Source: a bacterium (GTDB lineage: Bacteria; Myxococcota_A; Bradymonadia; Bradymonadales; Bradymonadaceae). Taken from it: a DNA stretch of 64,000 bases. Position 1 is the first letter of the stretch; every line of letters begins with the position of its first letter. A program made the translations under genes and the position numbers. Shown in pieces: positions 25,929-35,141 of the stretch. Under the pieces are notes generated by a model. That model ran no database searches. It saw only the letters and a program-made list of their open reading frames with translations, and had not been told where the DNA came from. The stretch spans positions 81,158-145,157 of the forward strand of contig JAUIBR010000013.1 in NCBI GenBank assembly GCA_030427705.1, read 5' to 3'.

Positions 25929-28403
25929 ATGAGACGAATGGCTCGCCAGAATTGGCTGTTGGCGTTGTTGGGATTAGTTCTGTTTGCGTCGTCGTGTTCG
26001 TATGAAGCCGCCTTCGAGGATGTGCTCTGCGAAAATGAAGGTGCAAGCGAAGACGGACGCGAATGCCGAAACGGCTTCTGGGTCAATGTCGATGCGGGAT
26101 CGAGCACCGACATGAACGACATGGACATGATGGTCGTCGACATGCCCGACATGACGATGTCCGAGGAAATGGGCTGCACGTCCGAGTCCGACACGGAATT
26201 CTGCACAAGACTTGGATTCGACTGCGACGAGGTGACCGACCTCGACAATTGTGGTGAGAGCCGCACTGCCAACTGCGGTACGTGTACTGATCCCGAGACC
26301 TGCGGCGGCGCAGGCGAAGCCAACGTATGCGGATGCACGCCAGAGTCCGGCGTCGAATTCTGCCAGCGCTACGTCAAGACATGCGACGATTTCACCGAGC
26401 TCGATAACTGCGGAATGATGCGTACCGAGAACTGCGGATCGTGCGTTGCGCCTGCCGTCTGCGGCGGTGGTGGCACTGCAAACACGTGTGCCTGCCCTGA
26501 CCAAACAGACGTCGAATTCTGCGCAGCAAACAACGCAGAATGCGGCGCATTCCAAGGCTTGGATGTCTGCGGACAGATGCGACTGGTTGATTGTGGCGGT
26601 TGCACACTGCCTGAGACATGCGCAGGCGCTGGCGTTGACAACCAATGCGGCTGCACGCCCGAAGACGACGCAACGTTCTGCTCGCGCCTGGGTAAGAACT
26701 GCGGTGTCGTCACCGACCTGGATAATTGTGGTAGCTCCCGAACGGCAAACTGCGGCGCCTGCACGAACCCAGAAACCTGCGGAGGCGGCGGAACCGCCAA
26801 CGTTTGCGGCTGCGGCACGGATGCAAGCGTGTGCTCATTCCTGGGCTTCAACTGCGACTCCGCGAATTCCAGCGCCATCTGCTCGAACAAGAACACCGTG
26901 AACTGCGGCAGCTGTACATCCCCCGACACGTGCGGCGGCGGAAACCCCGGTTCCTCAAACATTTGCGGATGCACCCGTGAAACCGACGCTGCATTCTGCG
27001 CTCGAAACGGCAAGAACTGCGGTAACTTCACGGGCACGGACAACTGCGGACTGCCACGCACGGCGTCTTGCGGAACGTGTACTTCCCCTGAAGGATGTGG
27101 GAGCGGCGGAACACCAAACGTTTGTGGCTGCCTGAATGACGCATCTGTTTGCTCTTCGCTTGGGTTGAACTGTGGAACGCGCAACGTCAGCGCGATCTGC
27201 AGCAACTTCACGACGGTGAGCTGTGGCACATGCAACGGCGCCGACATCTGCGGGGGTGGCGGCACCAACAACGTTTGTGGCTGCACTGGACCATCTGCGG
27301 GCTGCACGGCGCTGGGCAAAGACTGCGGCACCGTGAACTTGAGCAGCGTCTGCTCAAACTACACCAATCAGAACTGCGGTACCTGCACCAATCCAGAGAC
27401 CTGCGGCGGCGGAAGCCCTGGTGAGGTCAACGTCTGCGGATGTACCCCTGAAAACAACGCAACCTTCTGCAGTCGAAACAGCGCGGAGTGCGGCTCTTTG
27501 ACCGCGAATGACAATTGTGGAGACTCCCGAACGGTCGCAAACTGCGGAACCTGCACAGGCACCGGCGAGGTCTGCACTGGCTCAAATCAGTGTGTCTGCA
27601 CGCCACAAAGTGATGCGGCGTTCTGCGCCGCGAATGGCGCGGTCTGTGGCGCGCTCAGCGGGACCGACAACTGCGGCGACCCACGCAATGTAGCGAGCTG
27701 TGGCACCTGCACCGGTACCGGAGAAAGCTGCACGGGATCGAACCAGTGTGTCTGCACGCCGCAAAGTGATGCGGCATTCTGCGCTGCCAATGGTGCGGTC
27801 TGTGGCGCGCTCAGCGGGACCGACAACTGCGGTGATCCACGAAATGTAGCCAGCTGTGGCACCTGCACAGGTACCGGCGAAGTCTGCACCGGCTCCAATA
27901 CATGCGTCTGCACCCCCGAAGATGACGCAACCTTCTGCAGCCGAAATGGCGCGGTGTGCGGGTCATTAACGGCCAACGACAACTGCGGAGTTTCACGCAC
28001 AGTCGCGGACTGTGGAACCTGCACCGGCACGGGCGAGGTCTGCACCGGCTCCAATACGTGCGTCTGCACACCTGAAGACGACGCAACCTTCTGCGCAAAC
28101 GCTGGCGCTCAATGCGGTTCGGCCTCCGGTAACGATAACTGTGGTGACCCACGAACTGTCGCGGATTGCGGGAGTTGCGGTACCAACGCAAGTTGCAATA
28201 CCAACACCTGTGAGTGTGACTCCGGATTCTCAGGTGACCCATTGACCACATGTACAGCTTGCCCATCTGAGACCGGAATGGGCGGTACGTGTGGAGACAC
28301 TTTCGACAATGACTGTGATGGGTTGGTTGACTGCCTCGACCCTGATTGCGACGGCGAGAACTGCGGCATGGGCAACACCTGTTCGTCGAACGTCTGCCAG
28401 TGA
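25929..28403 (+). CDS. Cys-rich repeat lipoprotein with MopE-like tail
   Basis: An 824-aa lipoprotein. The ATG at 25929 is chosen over an upstream GTG (25899) because AGGA lies 8 nt before it and the signal peptide then fits (lipobox ASSC). After a Met/Asp-rich linker, about 13 tandem Cys-rich units of 45-53 residues follow, each with the frame CxxxxxxxFCxxxxxxC...DNCG...CGxCxxPxxCGG. The C-terminus has a MopE-type putative metal-binding repeat (FDNDCDGLVDCLDPDC). With about 8 Cys per unit it must be disulfide-bonded in the periplasm or outside. Two adjacent units (27597 and 27753) are nearly identical at DNA level. Function unknown, probably surface display. Confidence 0.9.
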   Translation: MRRMARQNWLLALLGLVLFASSCSYEAAFEDVLCENEGASEDGRECRNGFWVNVDAGSSTDMNDMDMMVVDMPDMTMSEEMGCTSESDTEFCTRLGFDCDEVTDLDNCGESRTANCGTCTDPETCGGAGEANVCGCTPESGVEFCQRYVKTCDDFTELDNCGMMRTENCGSCVAPAVCGGGGTANTCACPDQTDVEFCAANNAECGAFQGLDVCGQMRLVDCGGCTLPETCAGAGVDNQCGCTPEDDATFCSRLGKNCGVVTDLDNCGSSRTANCGACTNPETCGGGGTANVCGCGTDASVCSFLGFNCDSANSSAICSNKNTVNCGSCTSPDTCGGGNPGSSNICGCTRETDAAFCARNGKNCGNFTGTDNCGLPRTASCGTCTSPEGCGSGGTPNVCGCLNDASVCSSLGLNCGTRNVSAICSNFTTVSCGTCNGADICGGGGTNNVCGCTGPSAGCTALGKDCGTVNLSSVCSNYTNQNCGTCTNPETCGGGSPGEVNVCGCTPENNATFCSRNSAECGSLTANDNCGDSRTVANCGTCTGTGEVCTGSNQCVCTPQSDAAFCAANGAVCGALSGTDNCGDPRNVASCGTCTGTGESCTGSNQCVCTPQSDAAFCAANGAVCGALSGTDNCGDPRNVASCGTCTGTGEVCTGSNTCVCTPEDDATFCSRNGAVCGSLTANDNCGVSRTVADCGTCTGTGEVCTGSNTCVCTPEDDATFCANAGAQCGSASGNDNCGDPRTVADCGSCGTNASCNTNTCECDSGFSGDPLTTCTACPSETGMGGTCGDTFDNDCDGLVDCLDPDCDGENCGMGNTCSSNVCQ
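27597..27908 (+). repeat. Two near-identical 156-bp tandem units
   Basis: Units beginning at 27597 and 27753 both encode CTPQSDAAFCAANGAVCGAL and the following residues, with few base changes (for example ccacaaagt versus ccgcaaagt). They are much more alike than the other units of the same gene, which indicates a recent duplication in frame (156 bp, 52 codons). Confidence 0.85.
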
Positions 28404-28984
28404 GCAAAGTCCTACTGCTCGACATCATGAGCACGGTCGTCTACGACCCGTTTTGGGAGCTCCCAAAGTTCTTCGGCCAGCCGATGGACGAGCTTCTGAA
28501 GGACAAGGACCCAACCGCCTGGGTTGAATTCGAACGCGACGAGATCGACGAAGCAACGTTCTACGCGCGCTTCTTCGCGGACGGCAAAGCCATCGATGGG
28601 CCTGGGATGAAGCAGACAATGCGCGATGCGTACGCGTTTCTGGACGGCATGGACGACCTCCTGGCCGACCTGAAGTCTGCCGACGTCGAGATGCATGCCC
28701 TGTCGAACTACCCAGTCTGGTATCGAATGATCGAAGAGAAGTTGTCTTTGAGCGACTATCTTGAGTGGTCGTTTGTCAGCTGCCATACAGGCCATCGCAA
28801 GCCCGAGCCACAAGCCTACAGCGTGGCCTGCGACCGACTCGAGCTACCACCTGAGCACTTCGTATTCGTGGATGACCGTGGCTCCAACTGCAAGGCGGCT
28901 GCGGGGCTGGGCATGACCGCGATCAAGTTCGAGGGCGCGGCGTCCTTGCGAGGTGCCCTTAGCGAACATTTCAAATTGCATTGA
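28400..28984 (+). CDS. HAD-family phosphatase resembling plant chloroplast FMN hydrolase
   Basis: A 194-aa HAD-superfamily protein. The GTG at 28400 overlaps the previous stop (GTGA) and puts motif I at residues 8-12. Motif I is DIMST instead of DxDxT, so the usual second Asp is Met. A similar DxMDT motif, followed by a YDPFWELPKFFG-like stretch, is what I recall from plant chloroplast FMN/PyrP hydrolases, and the later segments ALSNYPVWYRMIEEKL and HTGHRKPEPQAY fit the same group. Motif IV is FVDDRGSNC. It probably dephosphorylates a small metabolite such as FMN or a riboflavin precursor; this rests on remembered similarity. Confidence 0.85.
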   Translation: MSKVLLLDIMSTVVYDPFWELPKFFGQPMDELLKDKDPTAWVEFERDEIDEATFYARFFADGKAIDGPGMKQTMRDAYAFLDGMDDLLADLKSADVEMHALSNYPVWYRMIEEKLSLSDYLEWSFVSCHTGHRKPEPQAYSVACDRLELPPEHFVFVDDRGSNCKAAAGLGMTAIKFEGAASLRGALSEHFKLH

Positions 28985-29043
28985 AGCGAAGTCCGCTGGC
29001 AGGCATCCTATCCAAGACATTGGCCTAAACGAGAATCTCCATC

Positions 29044-29862
29044 ATGTCTGATTTCAATCTGTTTGCAGGAACCGAAGGCTATATCGCGAGCTCCGAGCTG
29101 CGCGACGCCGTCAACGTGTCCGTTTCGCTGGAACGACCACTCTTGATTCGAGGCGAGCCCGGCACAGGCAAGACGCTCCTGGCGAAGGCAATCGCAGAGG
29201 CCCTGCAGATGCCGTTCATCTCGTGGCATGTGAAGTCCACAACCAAAGCCCAAGAGGGTCTGTACGTCTATGATACCGTTCAACGCCTGAACGATAGCCG
29301 CTTTGGCGACGGAGACGTCAGCAATATCGAGCACTACATCAAGCTCGGGCCGCTCGGAACGTCATTTGAAGCGCCGGAGCGCGTCGTCCTATTGATTGAC
29401 GAGATCGACAAAGCGGACATGGAGTTCCCCAATGACCTGCTCCATGAATTGGACGAGATGAGCTTCTATATTCGCGAGACCGACCGCACGGTGACCGCAA
29501 AACAGCGGCCTGTCGTGGTCATCACGTCAAACGCCGAGAAGGAGCTTCCAGACGCCTTCCTACGACGTTGCATCTTCCACTATATCGACTTCCCAGACGA
29601 AGCGCTCATGCGCCAAATCGTGGATGTTCACTTCCCCAAGATTCAGGACGAGCTGCTGTCGCAGATTCTCATGAAGTTCTACTGGGTCCGTGAACAGCCT
29701 GAGGTTCGCAAAAAGCCGTCGACCTCTGAGCTAATCGACTGGATTGGTGCGCTGAAGCGGGCCGGCATGGACGCGGCAGCACTTCAGGGCGCGTTCCCAT
29801 TCCTGGGCGTGTTGCTGAAAAAGGAAGCCGATCTTCAGGGCATTCAAAAGAAGGTGAGCTAG
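29044..29862 (+). CDS. MoxR-type AAA+ ATPase
   Basis: A 272-aa AAA+ ATPase with Walker A GEPGTGKT (37-44), Walker B LLIDEID (116-122), sensor-like VVITSNAEKELPDAFLRRC with the arginine finger pair, and a lid domain at the C-terminus. The small size and NYxxRxxRP-like elements place it in the MoxR group. These enzymes act with VWA-domain proteins as chaperones that activate or assemble other enzymes, including metalloenzymes and membrane complexes. The VWA partner follows with no gap. Confidence 0.95.
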   Translation: MSDFNLFAGTEGYIASSELRDAVNVSVSLERPLLIRGEPGTGKTLLAKAIAEALQMPFISWHVKSTTKAQEGLYVYDTVQRLNDSRFGDGDVSNIEHYIKLGPLGTSFEAPERVVLLIDEIDKADMEFPNDLLHELDEMSFYIRETDRTVTAKQRPVVVITSNAEKELPDAFLRRCIFHYIDFPDEALMRQIVDVHFPKIQDELLSQILMKFYWVREQPEVRKKPSTSELIDWIGALKRAGMDAAALQGAFPFLGVLLKKEADLQGIQKKVS

Positions 29863-31056
29863 TTGTTCGTCAACTTCTTCTATCACCTGCGGGGACGCGG
29901 TCTGGACGTGAGCGTCACGGAGTTTTTGACGCTGTTGGAGGCCCTGAATAAGGGCCACGCCCATGAGTCGTTGGACCACTTCTACTCGCTCGCCCGCGCT
30001 ATTTTGGTGAAGAAACCTGAATATTACGACCTCTACGACTTGGCGTTTGCGGAGTTCTTTCAGGATGCCGTGGTTGACTGGAGCAAATTCCAAGATGGGC
30101 TGCCTGACGAGCTCAACGAGTGGCTGCAGGACCCAAAGGCGATGCGCCAATTGACGCCGGAGGAGTTGGCAAAGCTTGAGGCGATGGACTTCGACGAGCT
30201 GATGCGCCAATTCGAGGAGCGGCTCAAAGAGCAGAAGGAGCGGCACGACGGCGGCAACCGCTGGATCGGCACGGGTGGCACGAGCCCCTTCGGCCACGGC
30301 GGCGCCAACCCTGCGGGCATTCGTGTCGGCGGCCCTGGTGGCGGTCGAAGCGCGGTTCAGGTGGCCCAGAACCGTCGCTTCCGTAACCTTCGTACCGACC
30401 TCACCTTGGATGTCCGCCAGTTTGGCGTGGCACTTCGCAAACTGCGTGTTCTGACAAAGGACGGGCGTGAAGAGGTCTTGGACCTCGACGAGACGATCGA
30501 CCAAACCGCTAAGAACTGCGGCGATATCGAGATAGTGATGAAGCAGCCTCGAAAGAACGAGGTGAAGCTTCTGCTGCTGGCCGATGTCGGCGGGTCCATG
30601 ACGCCCTATTCGCACCTCACCAGCTTGCTGTTTTCGGCCGCGCACCAGGCATCTCATTTCAAGCAGTTCAAGTCCTACTACTTCCACAACTGCCCGTATG
30701 ACGTGCTCTACAGCGATATGTCTCGTCGCAAGGGCGAGAAGACAGAAGACGTGCTGAAGAACATCGACCGGACATGGCGTTGCATCATCATGGGTGATGC
30801 GGCGATGGCACCGTACGAGTTGATGGAGTCCGGTGGTTCGATCGATATGTTCTATATCAACAAAGACCCTGGGATCGTTTGGCTGAAGCGCATTGCCGAG
30901 AAAGTGCCCCGGACCATCTGGTTGAACCCAGACCCCATCAAGTACTGGAATAGCTACTTCACCGTTCGGGTCATCTCGTCCCTGTTTGACATGTTCCCGC
31001 TGACCGTCGAAGGACTCGACGATGCGGTGCGTGAACTACGGATGAAACCTATCTGA
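29863..31056 (+). CDS. VWA domain protein of the CoxE type
   Basis: A 397-aa protein starting with TTG at 29863, immediately after the MoxR stop (TAG TTG). Its N-terminal helical region opens FVNFFYHLRGRGLDVSV, the standard opening of CoxE-like proteins. After a Gly-rich linker (130-162) comes a VWA domain with MIDAS motif DVGGSM (D241, G243, S245; the canonical first Ser is Gly) and the later Thr/Asp positions. It is cytoplasmic and pairs with the MoxR ATPase as a chaperone unit. No CO dehydrogenase genes are nearby, so the client is unknown. Confidence 0.95.
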   Translation: MFVNFFYHLRGRGLDVSVTEFLTLLEALNKGHAHESLDHFYSLARAILVKKPEYYDLYDLAFAEFFQDAVVDWSKFQDGLPDELNEWLQDPKAMRQLTPEELAKLEAMDFDELMRQFEERLKEQKERHDGGNRWIGTGGTSPFGHGGANPAGIRVGGPGGGRSAVQVAQNRRFRNLRTDLTLDVRQFGVALRKLRVLTKDGREEVLDLDETIDQTAKNCGDIEIVMKQPRKNEVKLLLLADVGGSMTPYSHLTSLLFSAAHQASHFKQFKSYYFHNCPYDVLYSDMSRRKGEKTEDVLKNIDRTWRCIIMGDAAMAPYELMESGGSIDMFYINKDPGIVWLKRIAEKVPRTIWLNPDPIKYWNSYFTVRVISSLFDMFPLTVEGLDDAVRELRMKPI

Positions 31057-31564
31057 GCGCGGCTTGGACGACGCGTCCCAGTTCCTCGCCAAGCGTACGC
31101 GCGACTTCTTCATCAACCATGGGCACGTGCACGAAGATCGCCCGACGGTGGCCCAGGCTGTGGAAGAGCGTTGCGTTGCAGACGTAGACACCGGCATCCC
31201 GTGATTCTCGTGCGGCCGGTTCGATACCCCATTCGTCCACCATCTTGCGAAGCGCGAGATCAGTGGTGCGCGCGAGCGGCCCGTTGGCGTCCAAGCTCAT
31301 GACACCTTCTGACAGTGATTCATAATCACCTGTTGCGTTGTGGGCGAACCGCTCAAAGTCGACGGTCTGTCTAGACGCGGCCACGCCGACATGGATGAGA
31401 ACATCGTCGGGTTCGCTCAGCTCCCACGCGGATTTGGCGGTTTCGAAGTCGACTGCCAATAAGTGGCAAGCACTGCCACACACCCGCGCAGCGGCCTGAG
31501 CCACATCCCAGCTTGGGTTGTAGTCATGGTCGCCAAACGGCTCGAATCCAGTGAAGACGAACAC
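31049..31564 (-). CDS. pcp: Pyroglutamyl-peptidase I-like (C15)
   Basis: A 171-aa cytoplasmic cysteine peptidase that removes N-terminal pyroglutamate. The catalytic triad is visible: E71 in VDFERFAHN, C129 in AGVYVCNATLF and H146 in FVHVPM. The opening FTGFEPFGDHDYNPSW is the family signature. The chain is shorter than the usual 200-215 residues, mainly because loops before the catalytic Glu and at the C-terminus are reduced. It converges with the CoxE gene and overlaps it by 8 bp. Confidence 0.93.
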   Translation of the reverse strand: MFVFTGFEPFGDHDYNPSWDVAQAAARVCGSACHLLAVDFETAKSAWELSEPDDVLIHVGVAASRQTVDFERFAHNATGDYESLSEGVMSLDANGPLARTTDLALRKMVDEWGIEPAARESRDAGVYVCNATLFHSLGHRRAIFVHVPMVDEEVARTLGEELGRVVQAALR

Positions 31565-31567
31565 GGT

Positions 31568-34500
31568 CTATGGCAGCGGAAGGACGCACTGGTTGCTGAC
31601 GCAAACCTCGGGGAATGAGCAATCGCCGTCCGAGATGCATTGGACGCCACCCTGGCATTGATTGTTCACGCACAGCTGGCCGACAGGGCAGTCCGAGTTG
31701 ATCTGACATTGTTGCGGCGGATTGCGTGGCTGGCAGATACCGAAGTTACATTCCTCGGATGCCAGGCAGTCCACGTCGGTGCTGCACTGCACCGGCGGAA
31801 TCGCGTAGCAAGCGCCAGCGTAGCAGCTCTGACCCACTGGGCATTCCGAGTCGGATGTACATCCACCAGGATTTTGACACTGGAAGTTGATGCACTGTGA
31901 CGGCGGAGGACAATTGCCACCTTGACCGCAGAATGGGCCGACGAGACAGCGTCCAGCGACGCATTGGAATGTGTTTTCGCAATCCGAGTCAGACTGACAT
32001 GTGAACGGCTGACAGTAACCGAAGTCGCAACGCTCGTTGGCACTGCAGTCCGCATCGTTGATGCAGTCTGGCGTCAACAAGCAGGTGTTGTTGCGGCAGG
32101 TTGTGCCGTTCGGGCAATCCAAGTTGGTCTGACAACCCGTCAACACCGAACACGTGGTTCCAACACAGGTCTGACCCATTGGGCAGTCGAGGCTAGAGTT
32201 ACAGGTCGTGTCCTGAATGCACTGTCCGCTAAAGAGGTCGCAGCGTTGGTTTGCCGAGCAATCTGCATCGCTGCGGCAGCCTGGCGTCGTGACACAACGT
32301 CCGCCAAGACACTCACGTCCATTTGGGCAGTCCATGTCAGTCGTGCATTGGTTTCCGGTTGGGCGACATGCGCCTTGGAAGCATCGCTCGCCGGCGGCAC
32401 AATCCATATCGGTAACGCACATCGTGGAAATCGGCTGGCAATTGCCATTCGGGTCACATTCGAAGCCAGGCGGGCAATCACCATCGGCCGTGCACTGCGG
32501 TGGCGGTTGTTCACAAACGCCACCGATACAGCGCTCGGTTGGAGGACAATCAAAGTCCGTCATGCACATCAGCGTGCCTTGACAGATTTGGTCGATGCAG
32601 ACCTCGGATGGATCGCATTCCGCGTCTGACTGACACTCACCGATGAACTGGCATTGGAAGTTGAGGCAACGCTCGCCAGGGCCACAGTCGTCGTCGAATG
32701 TGCAGCCGATATCTGGGATACAGAATCCGAATTCACAGATTTCTCCAGACGAGCAGTCTTGGTCGGTAGAGCAGTTGCCAGGCGGCAACGGCAAGCAGAC
32801 GCCGGTCACGCAACGCAGTGTGAATGGGCAGTCGGCATCCGACATACAACCGTTTGGTACTTCACAGACGTTGTTGACGCAGACCTGACCTGGCAGTGGA
32901 CATTGGCTATCGTTCTGACACACCAGCGGCGGCGTGCAGGTTCCGGCATTGCACTGCCATGCTGGCGGACAGTCGCTTGCTGTCATGCAACTTGTCGGTA
33001 CGCAGTTGCCAAGGTCGCAACGCTCACCCGTGCTGCAATCTGAATCGATGCGGCATTGTGGTCGAGGCTGGCAGAAGAAGCCGTTGCAGACCGCGCCGGT
33101 TGGGCAGTCTGCGTCCGACGTACACTGACGGAAGTCGATGCATCGGTCGCCAATGCAGCTAAATCCGGGTTGGCAATCGGAGTCGGCCATGCACTGCACA
33201 GCGGTGATGCACTGACGCGAGATAGGCTCACACTCTTGGCCCATTGGGCAATCCGAGTCGTTGTTGCAGCCGCCAGGGACGACGCAGAAGTTGTTCTGAC
33301 AGACTTCGCCAGGATTGCATTCGTCATCGCCTCGACAATCGCCAGGGAAGACGCAGTTTCCGTTGTCGCAGATCTCGTCCATGGCACAGTCGTTATTGGT
33401 CGTGCAGTTCGGCAAATCTGGGCGGCATTGGCCATTGAAGCATTCGAAGTTTGGTGGGCAATCGAAGTCGTTGACACAAGCGTTCACCGGCTCACAGGCG
33501 CCGTTTCGGCACACTGAGTCGGGAGGACACATGATCAGGTCGCACGGATTGGTCACTTCACATCGGAAGTTCACGCACGTCTCGTTTGGTGAACATTCGA
33601 AGTCATTGCGACAGTCACCGATGAAGAAGCACGCGCCACCCAGGCAAACTTCAGATGGCCCGCAGTCATTATCATTTACGCAGCCCCCAACTGGTACGCA
33701 GCTACCGGCACGACAAATCTCGTTTGGACCGCAGTCCGTGTCGGCGGTGCATTGGGGGTTCGAAATGCACTGGCCATCCAGGCAAACCTCACCAGGCTGG
33801 CAGTCGAAGTCCGAGAAACAATCGGGGGGCGCTTGTTGGCAGAAGCCGCCAACGCAGAACTCGTTTGGTGGGCAATCCATATCCGTGTTGCACTGGGGGC
33901 TAACAGGGATACAGATACCGCCGTCACAAATCTGGTTGGTTGGACATTCGTCGTCGAAGCGACAGAACAAGTATTCGCATTGATTGCCGATGCAGAAGCC
34001 GCCAGGGCCGCACTCTGCATCGTTTAAGCATTCAATATCGATACATTGGAAATCGCGGCAAACCTCACGCACGCCGCACTGTGAGTCGTCGAAACAGTCG
34101 CCGCCGAACTCACAGACACCGTTTTCGCAAACAAATGGTTCGGGGCAATCGAAGTCGCCGCGGCAGAATCCAGCGTCTGGGCGACAAACGTTTCCATCGC
34201 AGAAGAAGCCGCGTGGGCAATCGAAATCGTTGACACATTCGGGGGGACGTTCAATGCAACGATCGCCGATGCATCGGAAGTTTGGCGGGCAGTCGATATC
34301 GCTTCGACACTCGCTGATGTCGACGCAACCGTTGTTGATGCAGACCTGGTTTCGGCCACAGTCTCCGTCGGTGTTGCAGTCGACGAGCTCGCACACACCG
34401 TCCGAGCAAATTGCTGGGCGACCCAGGAATTGGCAGTCCCGATCCGTTTCGCAGCCAGTCTCGACGCATTGGCATTCGATGCACTCGGCGTTCGGACCAC

Positions 34501-34957
34501 AGTCTGCATCGCTGTCACAATCGCATCGTGGTTGGCAAATTCCCTCGACGCACTCTTCGTCCGCGGGGCATTCACTGTTGAATTCGCACTCGGGCCGGCA
34601 CACGCCATCAACGCAACGCTCGTTGTTTTGGCATTGGTCGTCCGTGGCGCAATCTGATTGGTCAACGCACTCGCCGGCATCGCAGATCTGGCCGGCTGGG
34701 CATTCCGTATCGCTCGTGCACCCTGCTCGGGAGTCCTGGCACGTGCCATCCAGGCAGGTGAACCCAGGTTCGCAGTCCGTGCTATCGACACACTCGACCG
34801 GCGGAGCACAGAAATTGCCAACGCAACTCCCAGACTCGCAGTCCGAATCCGTCGTACAACGATCGGCAAAATTGGTGCGCCCACAGCTCGAAATCATCGC
34901 GCTGAAGCTGATGACCACCAACAGCGCCCACAACGTCACGAATATTTGACGTTTCAC
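31568..34957 (-). CDS. Giant Cys-rich repeat lipoprotein (about 45 Dickkopf-like units)
   Basis: A 1129-aa lipoprotein; the signal peptide ends in lipobox ISSC. The whole mature chain is made of about 45 units of roughly 23 residues with pattern C-x3-D/N-x-D/E-C-P-x2-x-x-C-x2-G-x-C, for example CTTDSDCESGSCVGNFC. Each unit has three to four disulfide-forming Cys plus acidic residues that could bind calcium. Similar repeat chains are found in secreted Myxococcota proteins. It starts alone behind a 184-bp gap and stops 3 bp before the Pcp gene start. Function unknown; a long flexible or rod-like surface protein is the simplest idea. Confidence 0.92.
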   Translation of the reverse strand: MKRQIFVTLWALLVVISFSAMISSCGRTNFADRCTTDSDCESGSCVGNFCAPPVECVDSTDCEPGFTCLDGTCQDSRAGCTSDTECPAGQICDAGECVDQSDCATDDQCQNNERCVDGVCRPECEFNSECPADEECVEGICQPRCDCDSDADCGPNAECIECQCVETGCETDRDCQFLGRPAICSDGVCELVDCNTDGDCGRNQVCINNGCVDISECRSDIDCPPNFRCIGDRCIERPPECVNDFDCPRGFFCDGNVCRPDAGFCRGDFDCPEPFVCENGVCEFGGDCFDDSQCGVREVCRDFQCIDIECLNDAECGPGGFCIGNQCEYLFCRFDDECPTNQICDGGICIPVSPQCNTDMDCPPNEFCVGGFCQQAPPDCFSDFDCQPGEVCLDGQCISNPQCTADTDCGPNEICRAGSCVPVGGCVNDNDCGPSEVCLGGACFFIGDCRNDFECSPNETCVNFRCEVTNPCDLIMCPPDSVCRNGACEPVNACVNDFDCPPNFECFNGQCRPDLPNCTTNNDCAMDEICDNGNCVFPGDCRGDDECNPGEVCQNNFCVVPGGCNNDSDCPMGQECEPISRQCITAVQCMADSDCQPGFSCIGDRCIDFRQCTSDADCPTGAVCNGFFCQPRPQCRIDSDCSTGERCDLGNCVPTSCMTASDCPPAWQCNAGTCTPPLVCQNDSQCPLPGQVCVNNVCEVPNGCMSDADCPFTLRCVTGVCLPLPPGNCSTDQDCSSGEICEFGFCIPDIGCTFDDDCGPGERCLNFQCQFIGECQSDAECDPSEVCIDQICQGTLMCMTDFDCPPTERCIGGVCEQPPPQCTADGDCPPGFECDPNGNCQPISTMCVTDMDCAAGERCFQGACRPTGNQCTTDMDCPNGRECLGGRCVTTPGCRSDADCSANQRCDLFSGQCIQDTTCNSSLDCPMGQTCVGTTCSVLTGCQTNLDCPNGTTCRNNTCLLTPDCINDADCSANERCDFGYCQPFTCQSDSDCENTFQCVAGRCLVGPFCGQGGNCPPPSQCINFQCQNPGGCTSDSECPVGQSCYAGACYAIPPVQCSTDVDCLASEECNFGICQPRNPPQQCQINSDCPVGQLCVNNQCQGGVQCISDGDCSFPEVCVSNQCVLPLP

Positions 34958-35141
34958 GGCCTAACTCCACAAATTTCCAAGGCTCAATAAACCACGCCGA
35001 GCCTAACACAAGCGTATTTTCGGAACAACAAAACGCCATCAAACCCACGTATTACGCGGCGATCGAAAACCCGCGCCAAAAGCGGGCCTGCGTTAGGTTG
35101 CGCACAGTGGTTTCTATAGCTGCAAGATCGGGGCCTTCGAA
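34958..35141. other. Intergenic gap between exonuclease and Cys-rich gene
   Basis: 184 bp between the exonuclease stop and the Cys-rich protein start, both on the minus strand. It must hold the promoter of the Cys-rich gene. A weak stem CCCGC/GCGGG (35070-35086) is present without a T-run. Nothing else stands out. Confidence 0.35.

Noticed and set aside
26369..27331. 320-aa minus-strand frame opposite the Cys-rich repeat gene
   Set aside because: Low-complexity Pro/Gln-rich translation mirrors the Cys-rich repeats; no start context.
33984..34949. 321-aa plus-strand frame opposite the giant Cys-rich gene
   Set aside because: Ser/Gln-rich shadow of the repeat; no protein-like features.
31568..34957. 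CRISPR-like or satellite repeat
   Set aside because: The periodicity is protein-coding (Cys-rich units of variable sequence), not identical DNA repeats with spacers.
35070..35086. Terminator behind the exonuclease gene
   Set aside because: Short stem CCCGC/GCGGG without a T-run.
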